Below, piece after piece: positions 25,796 to 34,413 of a DNA stretch of 64,000 nt. The stretch's first letter is position 1, and each line of letters starts with the position of its first letter. The notes under the pieces are model-generated. The model was not told where the DNA came from. It did not search any database and saw only the letters and a list, made by a program, of their open reading frames with translations. The DNA comes from Pasteurellaceae bacterium RH1A (GTDB lineage: Bacteria; Pseudomonadota; Gammaproteobacteria; Enterobacterales; Pasteurellaceae). The DNA lies in contig CP015195.1 in assembly GCA_012221805.1 (NCBI GenBank), positions 1,597,771 through 1,661,770 on the forward strand, written 5' to 3'. The translations under genes were made by a program, and so were the position numbers.

Positions 25796-27652
25796 TTAGG
25801 CTTGTTCGACTTCACTGACCGACTTACCAGCCAAGGCCTTATGAATAGTCGCATTCATGCGGCGGGCGGCAAATTCTTGGGTAGCATTATCCAAATCTTT
25901 AATGCCTTGCATAATAGCCGTGCGATCATCTTGCTGCTTCAACTCCATCAGGTTTTGCAAGGCCTGCTCAATCTGGCGAAATTCAGCTTCAGTTAAGAGT
26001 TCAGCACCATCAGCTTGTAGGGCAGAAATCACGCTATCAATTACTCGACCGGCCTCTACCCGTTGTTCTGCTAACTGGCGAGCAGCCACATCAGATTGGG
26101 CGTTATCAAAAGAAGAGCGGATCATAGCGGTTACTTCTTCATCAGTTAGTCCATAAGACGGCTTAATCTGAATAGAGGCCTGGACCTTGGTGGATTTTTC
26201 CATGGCGGTAACACTAAGTAGGCCATCTGCATCCACCTGATAGGTAACACGGATATGGGCAGCCCCAGCCACCATAGGCGGAATGCCACGCAAGGTAAAA
26301 CGCCCCAGCGATCGGCAGTCGTCCACCAACTCACGTTCGCCTTGTACAACGTGAACAGTCATGGCCGTTTGGCCGTCCTTAAAGGTGGTAAATTCTTGGG
26401 CACGGGCCACAGGAATGGTGGTGTTACGAGGGATGATTTTCTCCACCAAGCCGCCCATGGTTTCAATCCCCAGTGAAAGTGGTACAACATCCAAGAGAAG
26501 CATTTCGCTGTCTGGCTTATTGCCAACCAAGATATCCGCCTGAATGGCTGCACCAAGGGCAACCACCTTGTCAGGATCAATGGAAGTTAAAGGGTTTTGG
26601 CCGAAAAAGCTGCCTACCTGCTCTCGTACAAAAGGCACACGGGTTGAACCTCCCACCATCACCACTTCTCGCACCTCTTCGCTTTCCACACCTGCGTCCT
26701 TTAAGGCTCGGCGACAGGTGATCAGTGAACGTTTGACAAGCGGTTGAATTAGCTCATTAAATTGCAAACGGCTAATTTGTCCCTGCCAGCCCTGCCAGTC
26801 CACGTTAGTATTTTCCGCTTGGCTAAGGGCTTCTTTTAGGTTGCGGGCAAAGGTTAGCAATTCACGCTGCTGGTTGGCATTTTGAGGCTGTTTGCCTGAT
26901 TGTTCCACAATCCAGTTGCCAAGCAAATGGTCAAAATCATCGCCACCTAAAGCGGTATCACCACCGGTGGCGAGCACTTCAAACACACCTTTAGACAAAC
27001 GCAAAATCGAAATATCAAAGGTGCCACCACCCAAGTCGTAAACCGCAATCACGCCTTCTTGTCCGCTGTCTAAGCCATAAGCCACGGCAGCGGCAGTTGG
27101 CTCATTTAGTAAACGCAAGACATTAAGCCCGGCCAGACGAGCGGCATCCTTGGTGCTTTGGCGTTGGGCATCGTCAAAATAGGCGGGGACGGTAATCACC
27201 ACGCCAGATAATTCGCCGGCCAAACGCTGCTCTGCAATTTGATTTAGACGGCTTAAAATATCCGCCGACACTTCCACAGGGCTTTTCTTGCCTTGCTGGG
27301 TTTCAATCAAGGGTAGGCCGTTTTCAGAGGCGGTAAACTGATAAGGAAGATCGTAGCGAGCCTGCACATCAGCCAGGCTTCTGCCAATTAAACGCTTAAC
27401 TGAAATGACGGTATTTTGCGGATCTCGGCTTGCCTGCTCAAAGGCCTCCACACCCACGATTTTTTCCGCCTGCCCATAATGCACCACCGATGGCACAAGG
27501 CTGCGGTCTTGCTCGTCCTCTAAAATAGTCGCCTGCCCACTGCGAACTGCTGCCACAAGGGAGTTTGTCGTCCCCAAATCAATCCCCACCGCTAAACGAT
27601 GTTGGTGAGGTGCGGCGGTTTGGCCAGGTTCTGCGATTTGTAATAGTGCCAT
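25796..27652 (-). CDS. hscA: Fe-S protein assembly chaperone HscA
   Basis: 618 residues, a DnaK-like (Hsp70) chaperone specialised for IscU. The nucleotide-binding domain has [28 protein letters not shown] and [12 protein letters not shown]; the peptide-binding domain starts near [23 protein letters not shown]. HscA takes the IscU LPPVK segment, visible in the iscU product here. In most relatives hscA follows hscB directly; here about 2.5 kb of other genes separate them, so it may rely on readthrough or a new promoter. Confidence 0.96.
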   Translation of the reverse strand: MALLQIAEPGQTAAPHQHRLAVGIDLGTTNSLVAAVRSGQATILEDEQDRSLVPSVVHYGQAEKIVGVEAFEQASRDPQNTVISVKRLIGRSLADVQARYDLPYQFTASENGLPLIETQQGKKSPVEVSADILSRLNQIAEQRLAGELSGVVITVPAYFDDAQRQSTKDAARLAGLNVLRLLNEPTAAAVAYGLDSGQEGVIAVYDLGGGTFDISILRLSKGVFEVLATGGDTALGGDDFDHLLGNWIVEQSGKQPQNANQQRELLTFARNLKEALSQAENTNVDWQGWQGQISRLQFNELIQPLVKRSLITCRRALKDAGVESEEVREVVMVGGSTRVPFVREQVGSFFGQNPLTSIDPDKVVALGAAIQADILVGNKPDSEMLLLDVVPLSLGIETMGGLVEKIIPRNTTIPVARAQEFTTFKDGQTAMTVHVVQGERELVDDCRSLGRFTLRGIPPMVAGAAHIRVTYQVDADGLLSVTAMEKSTKVQASIQIKPSYGLTDEEVTAMIRSSFDNAQSDVAARQLAEQRVEAGRVIDSVISALQADGAELLTEAEFRQIEQALQNLMELKQQDDRTAIMQGIKDLDNATQEFAARRMNATIHKALAGKSVSEVEQA

Positions 27653-27666
27653 ATTATTTCTCTTTT

Positions 27667-27948
27667 TTATGGGTATAGCTTTCTTGCCATGACCACAGTA
27701 ATTACTTCTAAAATATTCTCTGAAGGCTGGTGATAAACAATACGGTATTTCCCCTTGATTGGATACAATTCCCTTGTTCCTTTCACTTGACCTAATTTCC
27801 CCATTTTAGGGAAATGGCTTGCCAGCTCAACAATCTTCTCAAACTCTTCAAGATAGCGATAAGCACTTTCGGGACTTGCATATTCAGCTACTTGCTCGAC
27901 AATCCATTCAATATCCGCTAAGGCTTCATCTGTCCAAACAATCTTCAT
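27667..27948 (-). CDS. RelE/ParE-type toxin
   Basis: 93 residues with the family's start ([22 protein letters not shown]) and end ([36 protein letters not shown]). RelE-type members cut ribosome-bound mRNA; ParE-type members poison gyrase; the sequence alone does not decide. It overlaps the antitoxin gene by 4 nt (ATGA) and ends 15 nt before hscA, so the pair is embedded in the isc transcription unit. Confidence 0.85.
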   Translation of the reverse strand: MKIVWTDEALADIEWIVEQVAEYASPESAYRYLEEFEKIVELASHFPKMGKLGQVKGTRELYPIKGKYRIVYHQPSENILEVITVVMARKLYP

Positions 27949-28217
27949 TGAGAGGAAGCCTTACCTTGTTCAACACGTTCAATAACAGCTCTCGCCCTAC
28001 TCATGACGGTTTCTGAGGAATGTACTCTACCCGCTCGACTATCTTCCAATCCTTTGGCTACTTTTTGCTCCAACCATTGTTCGTATTTTTTTTCCTGTAA
28101 AGCAACATAAGTATCAAAGATTGTTTCCCAGAGATCTTGCTGGGTCAGTCCTGTTTCTTCCATGATTTTATGGAATTGGTGAGAACGCTGTGAATTTAAT
28201 TCTATTTGTGCCAACAT
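27945..28217 (-). CDS. Antitoxin of the RelE/ParE-type pair
   Basis: 90 residues from the second of two adjacent ATGs (28217; the first is at 28220), chosen because AAGGAG lies at better spacing. The N-terminal part (IELNSQRSHQFHKIMEETGLTQQDLWETIFDTYVAL) looks like a dimerising DNA-binding domain; the C-terminal SRAGRVHSSETVMSRARAVIER is the usual toxin-wrapping segment. It follows the 53-residue ORF without a gap. Confidence 0.75.
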   Translation of the reverse strand: MLAQIELNSQRSHQFHKIMEETGLTQQDLWETIFDTYVALQEKKYEQWLEQKVAKGLEDSRAGRVHSSETVMSRARAVIERVEQGKASSQ

Positions 28218-28220
28218 CAT

Positions 28221-28382
28221 TCACTCCTTATTTACAAAATTTTCAGATTTTTGCTCCGCTTGTAGAGGAAAACAAATCTGTTCCATCATTTGCTCAATAT
28301 TATCCCATCGGCGAAAACCGCTTAATTCGCCTTGTTCTATATCATCGCGAAGCTGCTTCAGTTTATCACGCTCTTGAGACAT
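28221..28382 (-). CDS. Small conserved-looking ORF, 53 residues
   Basis: ATG at 28380-28382, TGA at 28221-28223. It begins one base after the DUF2625 stop and ends directly against the antitoxin start, and its last codons hold that antitoxin's AAGGAG. The product starts MSQERDKLKQLRDDIEQGEL and is charged and probably helical. The LKQLRDDIEQGELSGF segment recalls the C-terminal tails of ParD-like antitoxins, but I cannot assign it. The tight packing is the main evidence that it is translated. Confidence 0.5.
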   Translation of the reverse strand: MSQERDKLKQLRDDIEQGELSGFRRWDNIEQMMEQICFPLQAEQKSENFVNKE

Positions 28383-28383
28383 A

Positions 28384-29064
28384 TTAACTCACCGAATAAG
28401 CCACGCCGTACTTGTCTTTAACATTAAAGGTGGCTTCAAAGTGGCGTTCGATGGCAACCGCTTGTTTTGACCGATCATCCATTTTAGCCGCATGGCTTAA
28501 TTCCGGCTCAAAGCGATAGACTTGGTTGCCGTCTAGGTTTTGGACATCTGCCTGCCAATTTTGCCAATAAAAGCCTTGGTAAAAGGCCATTAAGTCAGCA
28601 TTTAAGGCCCAGCCTAGAAATTCAGAATAGCTTAAATTGAGATCCTGCCATTCTTCCTTTTGTGGCGAATAGTAGTAGATCTTGCCGACATTTGGGCCTA
28701 AGCCACCTGCATTAAGGCCGAAATAGCCACCTAAGACATCATCGGCTACCAATAAATAAGAGGGCTGTTCGCCTGACTCTTGGAAGGTTTTGCCGAAGTT
28801 CCACTCCAGCAAGCCACGGTTGAGTTTGGGGCTGCCTGAGCCTAAAATCCGTAACCAACCGTGGTTGATTAAGATGCCACCTGTTTCATAAATCACCGCC
28901 CCCATGGGTGAACGGACGCTGATTTGCAGGCTAAAGAGATCCTTGCCAGCCACCTTTTTATCGGCTGATAAGATTTCAAAATGATTACGGGTTTGCTTAA
29001 ACCAGGTTTTTAGCACCGCCCAAGCAGATTGATCCGCTTGGGTTAGTTGTTCGATTGTTTGCAT
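28384..29064 (-). CDS. DUF2625 family protein
   Basis: 226 residues, soluble, no signal peptide. The motifs GGILINHGWLRILGSGSPKL, YLLVADDVLGGYFGLNAGGLG and WALNADLMAFYQGFYWQNW are those of DUF2625, a family of unknown function related to SMI1/KNR4-like immunity folds in general look. It sits in the islet between hscB and hscA, at the head of a four-gene run ending in the toxin. An immunity role is possible but unproven. Confidence 0.75.
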   Translation of the reverse strand: MQTIEQLTQADQSAWAVLKTWFKQTRNHFEILSADKKVAGKDLFSLQISVRSPMGAVIYETGGILINHGWLRILGSGSPKLNRGLLEWNFGKTFQESGEQPSYLLVADDVLGGYFGLNAGGLGPNVGKIYYYSPQKEEWQDLNLSYSEFLGWALNADLMAFYQGFYWQNWQADVQNLDGNQVYRFEPELSHAAKMDDRSKQAVAIERHFEATFNVKDKYGVAYSVS

Positions 29065-29118
29065 TTAATCCTCTTTCTATAATTGACAATACAGATTTTA
29101 TCTCAACATATAGAAATT

Positions 29119-30187
29119 TTATCTGTTTCCTACTTTAATAAAATATTTCTCAAAATAAAAATAAGAAACATAACTTACTAACAGTGTTAAAAGCATTGCA
29201 ATTCCAAAATAAACTGGATAAGGTATAGACAACAATCCAGCTATTTTCTTTACAAAATTAAAAACCACTGGATGAATAAGATATACTCCATAGCTAATTT
29301 CCCCCAATAGTTTTAGCCCTTTCTTTAAAAAATCTGGTAAAAATAAATCGTATCTAAGAAAAACATAAACAAATAATATAGACATTGCTGTATATACTAG
29401 TCTTGTCATGCCTGTTACTAATTCCGTAATACTTCCGCTTACAGGGTGGAAGATAAAAACTGAAATCAAAAAAATATAGATTAAAATATTAGCTATTCTA
29501 TTCTGTTCTGTTCTGTTCTGTTCTGTTCTGTTCTGTTCTGTTCTGTTCTTAACAATACAACCTAACATTACTCCACTGGCAAATAAAAACAACTGATTAA
29601 GTGGATTTATATAGACACGCCACCAACCATTATTAGCATTAGGAATTAAAACAAAAGCAAAGTAACAATATATAAGAAAACAAACTCCCATTAATAAAAA
29701 AAACAATTTATTATTTTTGCTTAAACTTAGCATCATGATAGGAAAGAAAAGATAAAAAAATAATTCATTCCCTATAGACCAACCACCCGTCAATATATAG
29801 TTATCATACGCAAAAACAGAAAACAAACCTGATATATTCAAGAGCAAGCTTAAATAACTGGACTCAGCACTATAAGTTACAATAAATACAAACAACGTCA
29901 ATATTGAAAATAATGGCAATATCCTGAAAATTCTCTTTTTAAAAAAACTTAATATCTTTTAATTTCGAAAAATTATATTTTTGATACACATAATATAAAG
30001 TAAATCCACTTAATATATAAAATATTGACACTCCATAAATTGCCACTTTAGTAATAAATAAATCTGCTCCAAATACAGATACATCATTACTATTAAATAG
30101 TAAATAATGATATATCATAATTAAGAAGGCACAAATTCCTCTCAAATAATCGAGACCTTCTATTCTAACTCTAGACATGCTTTGCAT
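29119..30187 (-). pseudogene. Acyltransferase 3 family protein, frameshifted, with CAGAA repeats
   Basis: The start at 30187 has GAGGG upstream, inside the hscB end. The N-terminal part (RIEGLDYLRGICAFLIMIYHYLLF...YGVSIFYILSGFTLYYVY) and the C-terminal part (GGWSIGNELFFYLFFPIMML...ISYGVYLIHPVVFNF) are the membrane acyltransferase 3 fold that O-acetylates surface sugars. At a T7 run (29941-29947) the first frame reads KFF-stop; with six T's it would read through as DIKFFKKRIFRILPLF, a family-typical stretch. Nine CAGAA units (29501-29545) lie in the C-terminal frame as repeated NRTEQ. It is probably phase-variable and now off. AT-rich compared with neighbours. Confidence 0.82.
29501..29545 (-). 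repeat. Pentanucleotide repeat (CAGAA)9 inside the acyltransferase gene
   Basis: Nine exact TTCTG units on the plus strand, flanked by one-mismatch units TTCTA and TTCTT. A change by any number of units not divisible by three shifts the reading frame, the classic design of a contingency locus in Haemophilus-type bacteria. At nine units the C-terminal frame is continuous. Confidence 0.92.
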
Positions 30188-30188
30188 A

Positions 30189-30710
30189 TTAACCCTCAAA
30201 AATCTTATCTTCCACCCGCTCAATCTCCACCATCAGCTTTTTCACAAAGCGGAGTTTGTCGCATAAGCCGTCCGCTTCTTGCCAATCTTGGTTATTGAGA
30301 GAAAGAGTAAGTTCTGCAATCATCTGCTTCTGCTCGGCCTTGATTTGCTGGGTAAAATCCTCAAGAGCGGCTTCATCTTGGCTATTTTCAATGCCGTTCA
30401 AGGCCTCTCGCCATTCCAGTTGCTGCATTAAAAAAGCCACATCACGGTTGCTTTTTTGTTCGGGATCGTGGGTTAGGCCGGTGTTAAGAGCGATGATGGT
30501 TTCTGCACGCAAAATGGGGTCTTTGAGGATCTTTTGAGCATCATTAACTTCAGTGGATTTTTGCATGGCAATTCGCTGATCTTGGGCCGAATGCGAGGCA
30601 AAGTTATCTGGGTGAAGCGATTTCTGTAATGCAAGATAACGCTCGGAAAGCACCGCTTGATCGATTTCAAAGGCGACAGGCAGGTCAAATAATTCAAATG
30701 GATTGCTCAT
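30189..30710 (-). CDS. hscB: Fe-S protein assembly co-chaperone HscB
   Basis: 173 residues from the ATG at 30710 (AAGGGG upstream); an upstream frame lies in iscA. It has the N-terminal J domain with HPD (SLHPDNF) and the C-terminal three-helix part that binds IscU. It delivers IscU to HscA. The acyltransferase start overlaps its last codons, so the islet was inserted exactly after hscB. Confidence 0.95.
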   Translation of the reverse strand: MSNPFELFDLPVAFEIDQAVLSERYLALQKSLHPDNFASHSAQDQRIAMQKSTEVNDAQKILKDPILRAETIIALNTGLTHDPEQKSNRDVAFLMQQLEWREALNGIENSQDEAALEDFTQQIKAEQKQMIAELTLSLNNQDWQEADGLCDKLRFVKKLMVEIERVEDKIFEG

Positions 30711-30718
30711 ACCGCCCC

Positions 30719-31042
30719 TTAAACGTGGAAACTTTCGCCACAACCGCAGGATTCTTTCACATTAGGGTTGCTGTATTTAAAGCCCTCATTAAGGCCTTCT
30801 TTGACGAAATCGAGTTCAGTGCCTTCAAGGTAGGTCAGGCTTTTAGGATCAACAATGATTTTTACGCCATGTTGCTCAAATACTTGGTCTTCTTCATTTA
30901 GCACATCGACAAATTCCAGCACATAGGCAAGCCCCGAACAACCCGAGGTTTTAACCCCAAGACGTAATCCAATGCCCTTGCCACGGTTATCTAAAAAGGT
31001 TTTGACGCGAGAAGCGGCAGCTTCTGTTAAGGTAATGCCCAT
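30719..31042 (-). CDS. iscA: Iron-sulfur cluster assembly protein IscA
   Basis: 107 residues. A-type carrier with the three conserved cysteines: [16 protein letters not shown] and the C-terminal ESCGCGESF. It carries Fe-S clusters or iron from IscU to client proteins. It is in the normal operon position between iscU and hscB. Confidence 0.97.
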   Translation of the reverse strand: MGITLTEAAASRVKTFLDNRGKGIGLRLGVKTSGCSGLAYVLEFVDVLNEEDQVFEQHGVKIIVDPKSLTYLEGTELDFVKEGLNEGFKYSNPNVKESCGCGESFHV

Positions 31043-31136
31043 TTTTTGTCCTTATTTGTCGCTAAAATGTAAATGGGTAAAAGACTTTACCCACCGTTGA
31101 GAAATGCCAAAGGGCGAATCATCTTCGCCCTAATTT

Positions 31137-31520
31137 TTAAGCACCTTGTTTGGCTTTATAGTCAGCAATCGCTGCCTTGATGGCATCTTCTGCCAAGAGT
31201 GAGCAGTGCACTTTTACAGGTGGTAGCTCAAGCTCTTCGGCGATGTCGCTGTTTTTAATGGCCGCTGCTTCATCTAAAGATTTGCCCTTAACCCATTCAG
31301 TGATTAAAGAGCTTGAAGCAATGGCTGAACCACAGCCGTAGGTTTTGAATTTGGCGTCTTCAATAATGCCACTGCCGTTTACCTTGATTTGCAGTTGCAT
31401 GACGTCACCACAAGCTGGTGCGCCGACCATGCCGGTTCCTACTGCGGCATCTTTCTTATCTAAGGTGCCTACGTTACGTGGGTTTTCGTAGTGATCAATT
31501 ACTTTATCGCTGTATGCCAT
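31137..31520 (-). CDS. iscU: Fe-S cluster assembly scaffold IscU
   Basis: 127 residues. The three cluster cysteines are in PACGDVM, KTYGCGSA and KVHCSLL, and the HscA-recognition motif LPPVK precedes the last one. Clusters are built on it by IscS. A 221-bp gap with palindromic repeat C2 separates it from iscS, longer than usual for this operon. Confidence 0.97.
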   Translation of the reverse strand: MAYSDKVIDHYENPRNVGTLDKKDAAVGTGMVGAPACGDVMQLQIKVNGSGIIEDAKFKTYGCGSAIASSSLITEWVKGKSLDEAAAIKNSDIAEELELPPVKVHCSLLAEDAIKAAIADYKAKQGA

Positions 31521-31560
31521 TTTGTGTTCCTTCTGGTTGGAAAATTTGGTTTAAGTTTAT

Positions 31561-31725
31561 CCCCCTCCCCCGCTTGCGGGGGAGGGTTGGGGTGGGGGAT
31601 TGAGCGAAGCTCAAGATACAAGCGGCTCAAAAATAACAAGATTTTGCAAATCTACTTGTCTTTATATCGCTTGTTGCCTATCGGCAATCCCCCTCCCTAG
31701 CCCTCCCCCGTAAACGGGGGAGGGG
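31561..31725. repeat. Palindromic repeat pair, family C (C2)
   Basis: Arms of the type CCCCCTCCCCCGCTTGCGGG (31561-31598) and the complement (31688-31725) enclose two uptake-like sites (ACAAGCGGC and ATCGCTTGT) and a TTTGCAAA-type sequence. It lies between iscS and iscU and would form a long hairpin in the operon mRNA. Confidence 0.8.
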
Positions 31726-31741
31726 ATTTTTTTAGTTTAGA

Positions 31742-32956
31742 TTAGTGCTCTGCCCACTCAATGGTGCTAAGGTCGATACCTTCTTTGAACATATCCCAAA
31801 GTGGAGAAAGTTCACGCAGTTTAACCACCGCTTTTTTCACGATGTCGATGGTATAGTCGATCTCTTCTTCGGTTGTCCAACGGCCAACAGTGAAGCGAAT
31901 GGAGCTATGTGCCAATTCATCATCACGGCCTAGGGCACGTAAAACGTAAGACGGCTCAAGGCTGGCGGAAGTACAGGCTGAACCTGAAGAAACGGCGATG
32001 TCTTTAAGGGACATCATCATGGACTCACCCTCAACAAAGTTGAAACTGATGTTGAGGTTGCTGCCCACACGGTGTTCCATTGAACCGTTGATGTAAACCT
32101 CTTCCATATCGGCAAAGCCTGCAAGCAAGCGGTCACGTAGGGCGGTTAAACGCACCATTTCGTCTGCCATTTCTTCTTTAGCAATGCGATAGGCTTCGCC
32201 CATACCCACGATTTGGTGAACAGGTAGAGTACCAGAACGCATACCACGCTCGTGGCCACCGCCGTGAATAATGGCTTCTAAACGCACACGCGGACGGCGG
32301 CAAACGTATAAACCGCCGATCCCTTTCGGCCCGTAAAGTTTGTGACTAGAGAAAGACATTAAGTCCACGTTAAGTTCAGCCACGTTTACTGGCACTTTAC
32401 CGACGGATTGGGTGGCATCGACGTGGAAAATGATTTTTTTCTCACGGCAGATTTTACCGATAGCCGCAATGTCTTGAATCACACCGATTTCGTTATTGAC
32501 GTGCATAATAGACACTAAAATGGTGTCTGGGCGAATAGCAGCCTTGAATTTTTCAAGATCTAGCAAACCGGTATCTTCTGGTTCTAAGTAGGTTACTTCA
32601 AAGCCTTCACGCTCTAATTGGCGGCAGGTGTCAAGCACGGCCTTGTGTTCGGTTTTGCAGGTAATGATGTGCTTGCCCTTGGTTTGGTAGAAGTGAGCTG
32701 CACCTTTAATGGCAAGGTTGTCAGACTCGGTTGCCCCAGAAGTAAAAACGATTTCACGGGCATCCGCACCGATTAAATCTGCAATGTGGTTACGGGCCAC
32801 ATCTACCGCTTCTTCCGCTTCCCAGCCGAATTTGTGGGAACGAGAAGCTGGGTTGCCGAAGATGCCGTCTTTGGTCATATATTGCATCATTTTTTGTGCG
32901 ACACGCTCATCCATCGGGGTGGTTGCGGCGTAGTCCAAATAAATTGGTAATTTCAT
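31742..32956 (-). CDS. iscS: Cysteine desulfurase IscS
   Basis: 404 residues. PLP enzyme that takes sulfur from cysteine. The PLP lysine is in [17 protein letters not shown] and the catalytic cysteine in [18 protein letters not shown]; the N-terminal [16 protein letters not shown] is standard. It lies between iscR and iscU. It also feeds tRNA thiolation and thiamine synthesis in relatives. Confidence 0.98.
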   Translation of the reverse strand: MKLPIYLDYAATTPMDERVAQKMMQYMTKDGIFGNPASRSHKFGWEAEEAVDVARNHIADLIGADAREIVFTSGATESDNLAIKGAAHFYQTKGKHIITCKTEHKAVLDTCRQLEREGFEVTYLEPEDTGLLDLEKFKAAIRPDTILVSIMHVNNEIGVIQDIAAIGKICREKKIIFHVDATQSVGKVPVNVAELNVDLMSFSSHKLYGPKGIGGLYVCRRPRVRLEAIIHGGGHERGMRSGTLPVHQIVGMGEAYRIAKEEMADEMVRLTALRDRLLAGFADMEEVYINGSMEHRVGSNLNISFNFVEGESMMMSLKDIAVSSGSACTSASLEPSYVLRALGRDDELAHSSIRFTVGRWTTEEEIDYTIDIVKKAVVKLRELSPLWDMFKEGIDLSTIEWAEH

Positions 32957-32971
32957 TGTTACTCCTAAGGG

Positions 32972-33418
32972 TTAATGCTGATGATCGTGGCAATGGGATT
33001 TGACACAATCGTGATCTTTATGTTCTTGAACCAAGTCTGCCAGCGAAATTGTGTGCAAAAACTGCTCAATTTGCATTTCCAAACGCTCCCACAGGGTATG
33101 GGTTAAGCATTGTGCGTCTTTGCTACAATTCCCACTGCCCTTGCATTTGGTCACATCAATGCTTTCATTGACCGCCTCAATAATCATTCCCACACTGATT
33201 TCTTCAGGCGTCTTGCCCAGCTGGTAGCCACCGCCCGGCCCACGCACGCTGCTGACAATTCCCTCCCGCCGCAATTGGGCGAAGAGTTGTTCTAAATAAG
33301 ACAGCGAAATGGCTTGGCGATCGGAAATATCCGCAAGGCTGACTGGCTCAGACTTACCATGCAAGGCAATATCTAAAATGGCAGTTACTGCGTAACGGCC
33401 TCTTGACGTTAATTTCAT
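32972..33418 (-). CDS. iscR: Fe-S cluster regulator IscR
   Basis: 148 residues. Rrf2 winged helix ([19 protein letters not shown]...[29 protein letters not shown]) and the three cluster cysteines in [17 protein letters not shown]. With a 2Fe-2S cluster it represses the isc operon. A matching IscR-type site lies 56 nt upstream. The tail is His/Asp-rich ([14 protein letters not shown]). Confidence 0.97.
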   Translation of the reverse strand: MKLTSRGRYAVTAILDIALHGKSEPVSLADISDRQAISLSYLEQLFAQLRREGIVSSVRGPGGGYQLGKTPEEISVGMIIEAVNESIDVTKCKGSGNCSKDAQCLTHTLWERLEMQIEQFLHTISLADLVQEHKDHDCVKSHCHDHQH

Positions 33419-33473
33419 TGAGAAGCCTCATAAAAATGATTTAGCTCAAAACTAAAACGAGATGAATTTTGAT

Positions 33474-33498
33474 ATACCCAACTAATTTAGTCAAGTAT
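33474..33498 (-). promoter_or_regulatory. IscR type 1 binding site
   Basis: On the minus strand the 25 bp read ATACTTGACTAAATTAG followed by TTGGGTAT. They fit the published type 1 consensus ATASYYGACTRWWWYAGTCRRSTAT in every position but one (AGTC is AGTT). It lies upstream of iscR and overlaps the likely promoter, as expected for autorepression. Confidence 0.8.
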
Positions 33499-33594
33499 AA
33501 CCAACTTATTAAATTGAAAGGTTTTATAAATTAAATAGGGTTATTATAGGCTAAAGGCGGGGATTTTTCTATTTTTTGCTGCCCTTTTTAAAGC

Positions 33595-34302
33595 CTAAAA
33601 ATTATCCTTTTGCTGCCGTAACCGAATAAAATCCGCCAAATTTTCTGCCCGTAGAAACGGATTAATCTGCTTTTCCAGGCCAATAGTGGTTGGCAGGCTA
33701 GGGCGGCCTTGGGCCCGCCAAATATCTACCTGCTCCTGATATTCTGCCAGGGTACAGCTAGGCGGCAGGACAGCTTGGGCGAATTTCAAATTGCTTTGGG
33801 TATATTCATGGGCAGGAAAAACCTGTACCCAGTCAGGCAGCTGCTTAAAGCGCTCTAAGGCCTCAAATTGCGCCTTATAATCCCCAGTAAAGACCCTGCC
33901 GCAACCGCCTGAAAAAAGGGCATCGCCGCAGAAAAGGTAGGTCTTATCCAACAAGTAGCTGATATGCCCTGCCGTATGGCCACCGCTGGCCAAGACTTCA
34001 AAGGTCAGCCCCCATCGTTCAAAGCACTCTTGAGGCTCAACTATCTGATTGGCAAAGGCCGCCGTTTCTGCAGGGCCGAAAACGGGCAGATGGGGATACT
34101 CTTCCAAGAGGGTTTGCACGCCCGCGGTGTGATCATCGTGATTGTGGGTTAGCAAACAAGCGGTTAATTTCAAACCCTTTTTTGCAAGAAAATCCCGCAC
34201 AGGCTGGGCCTGGCCTGGGTCAATAACCAGGGCTTCTTGGTCTTTCTCAAGCAACCAAATATAGTTGTCACTTAGGGCGGGGATGGGGGTGATTTTTAGC
34301 AT
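33595..34302 (-). CDS. gloB: Hydroxyacylglutathione hydrolase (glyoxalase II)
   Basis: 235 residues, slightly shorter than E. coli GloB. Metallo-beta-lactamase fold with the metal motif THNHDDHTAG (about 53), the further histidine in GHTAGHISYL, and DALFSGGCGR. It hydrolyses S-lactoylglutathione to lactate and glutathione in methylglyoxal detoxification. It lies downstream of mukB, with palindromic repeat A4 between. Confidence 0.95.
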   Translation of the reverse strand: MLKITPIPALSDNYIWLLEKDQEALVIDPGQAQPVRDFLAKKGLKLTACLLTHNHDDHTAGVQTLLEEYPHLPVFGPAETAAFANQIVEPQECFERWGLTFEVLASGGHTAGHISYLLDKTYLFCGDALFSGGCGRVFTGDYKAQFEALERFKQLPDWVQVFPAHEYTQSNLKFAQAVLPPSCTLAEYQEQVDIWRAQGRPSLPTTIGLEKQINPFLRAENLADFIRLRQQKDNF

Positions 34303-34332
34303 ATCCTTCCTTACCTACTTTCCAAACTTGAA

Positions 34333-34406
34333 GATGGCGCCAGCCTCCAGGCTGGTGCCTTATATATCAATGGGTTATCAGCACCAGCGAGGACGCTGGC
34401 GCTATC
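34333..34406. repeat. Palindromic repeat, family A (copy A4)
   Basis: 27-bp arms GATGGCGCCAGCC... and ...GGACGCTGGCGCTATC, mostly complementary, with a 20-bp AT-rich loop. It lies between mukB and gloB and may terminate mukB. Confidence 0.82.
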
Positions 34407-34413
34407 CAAAAGC

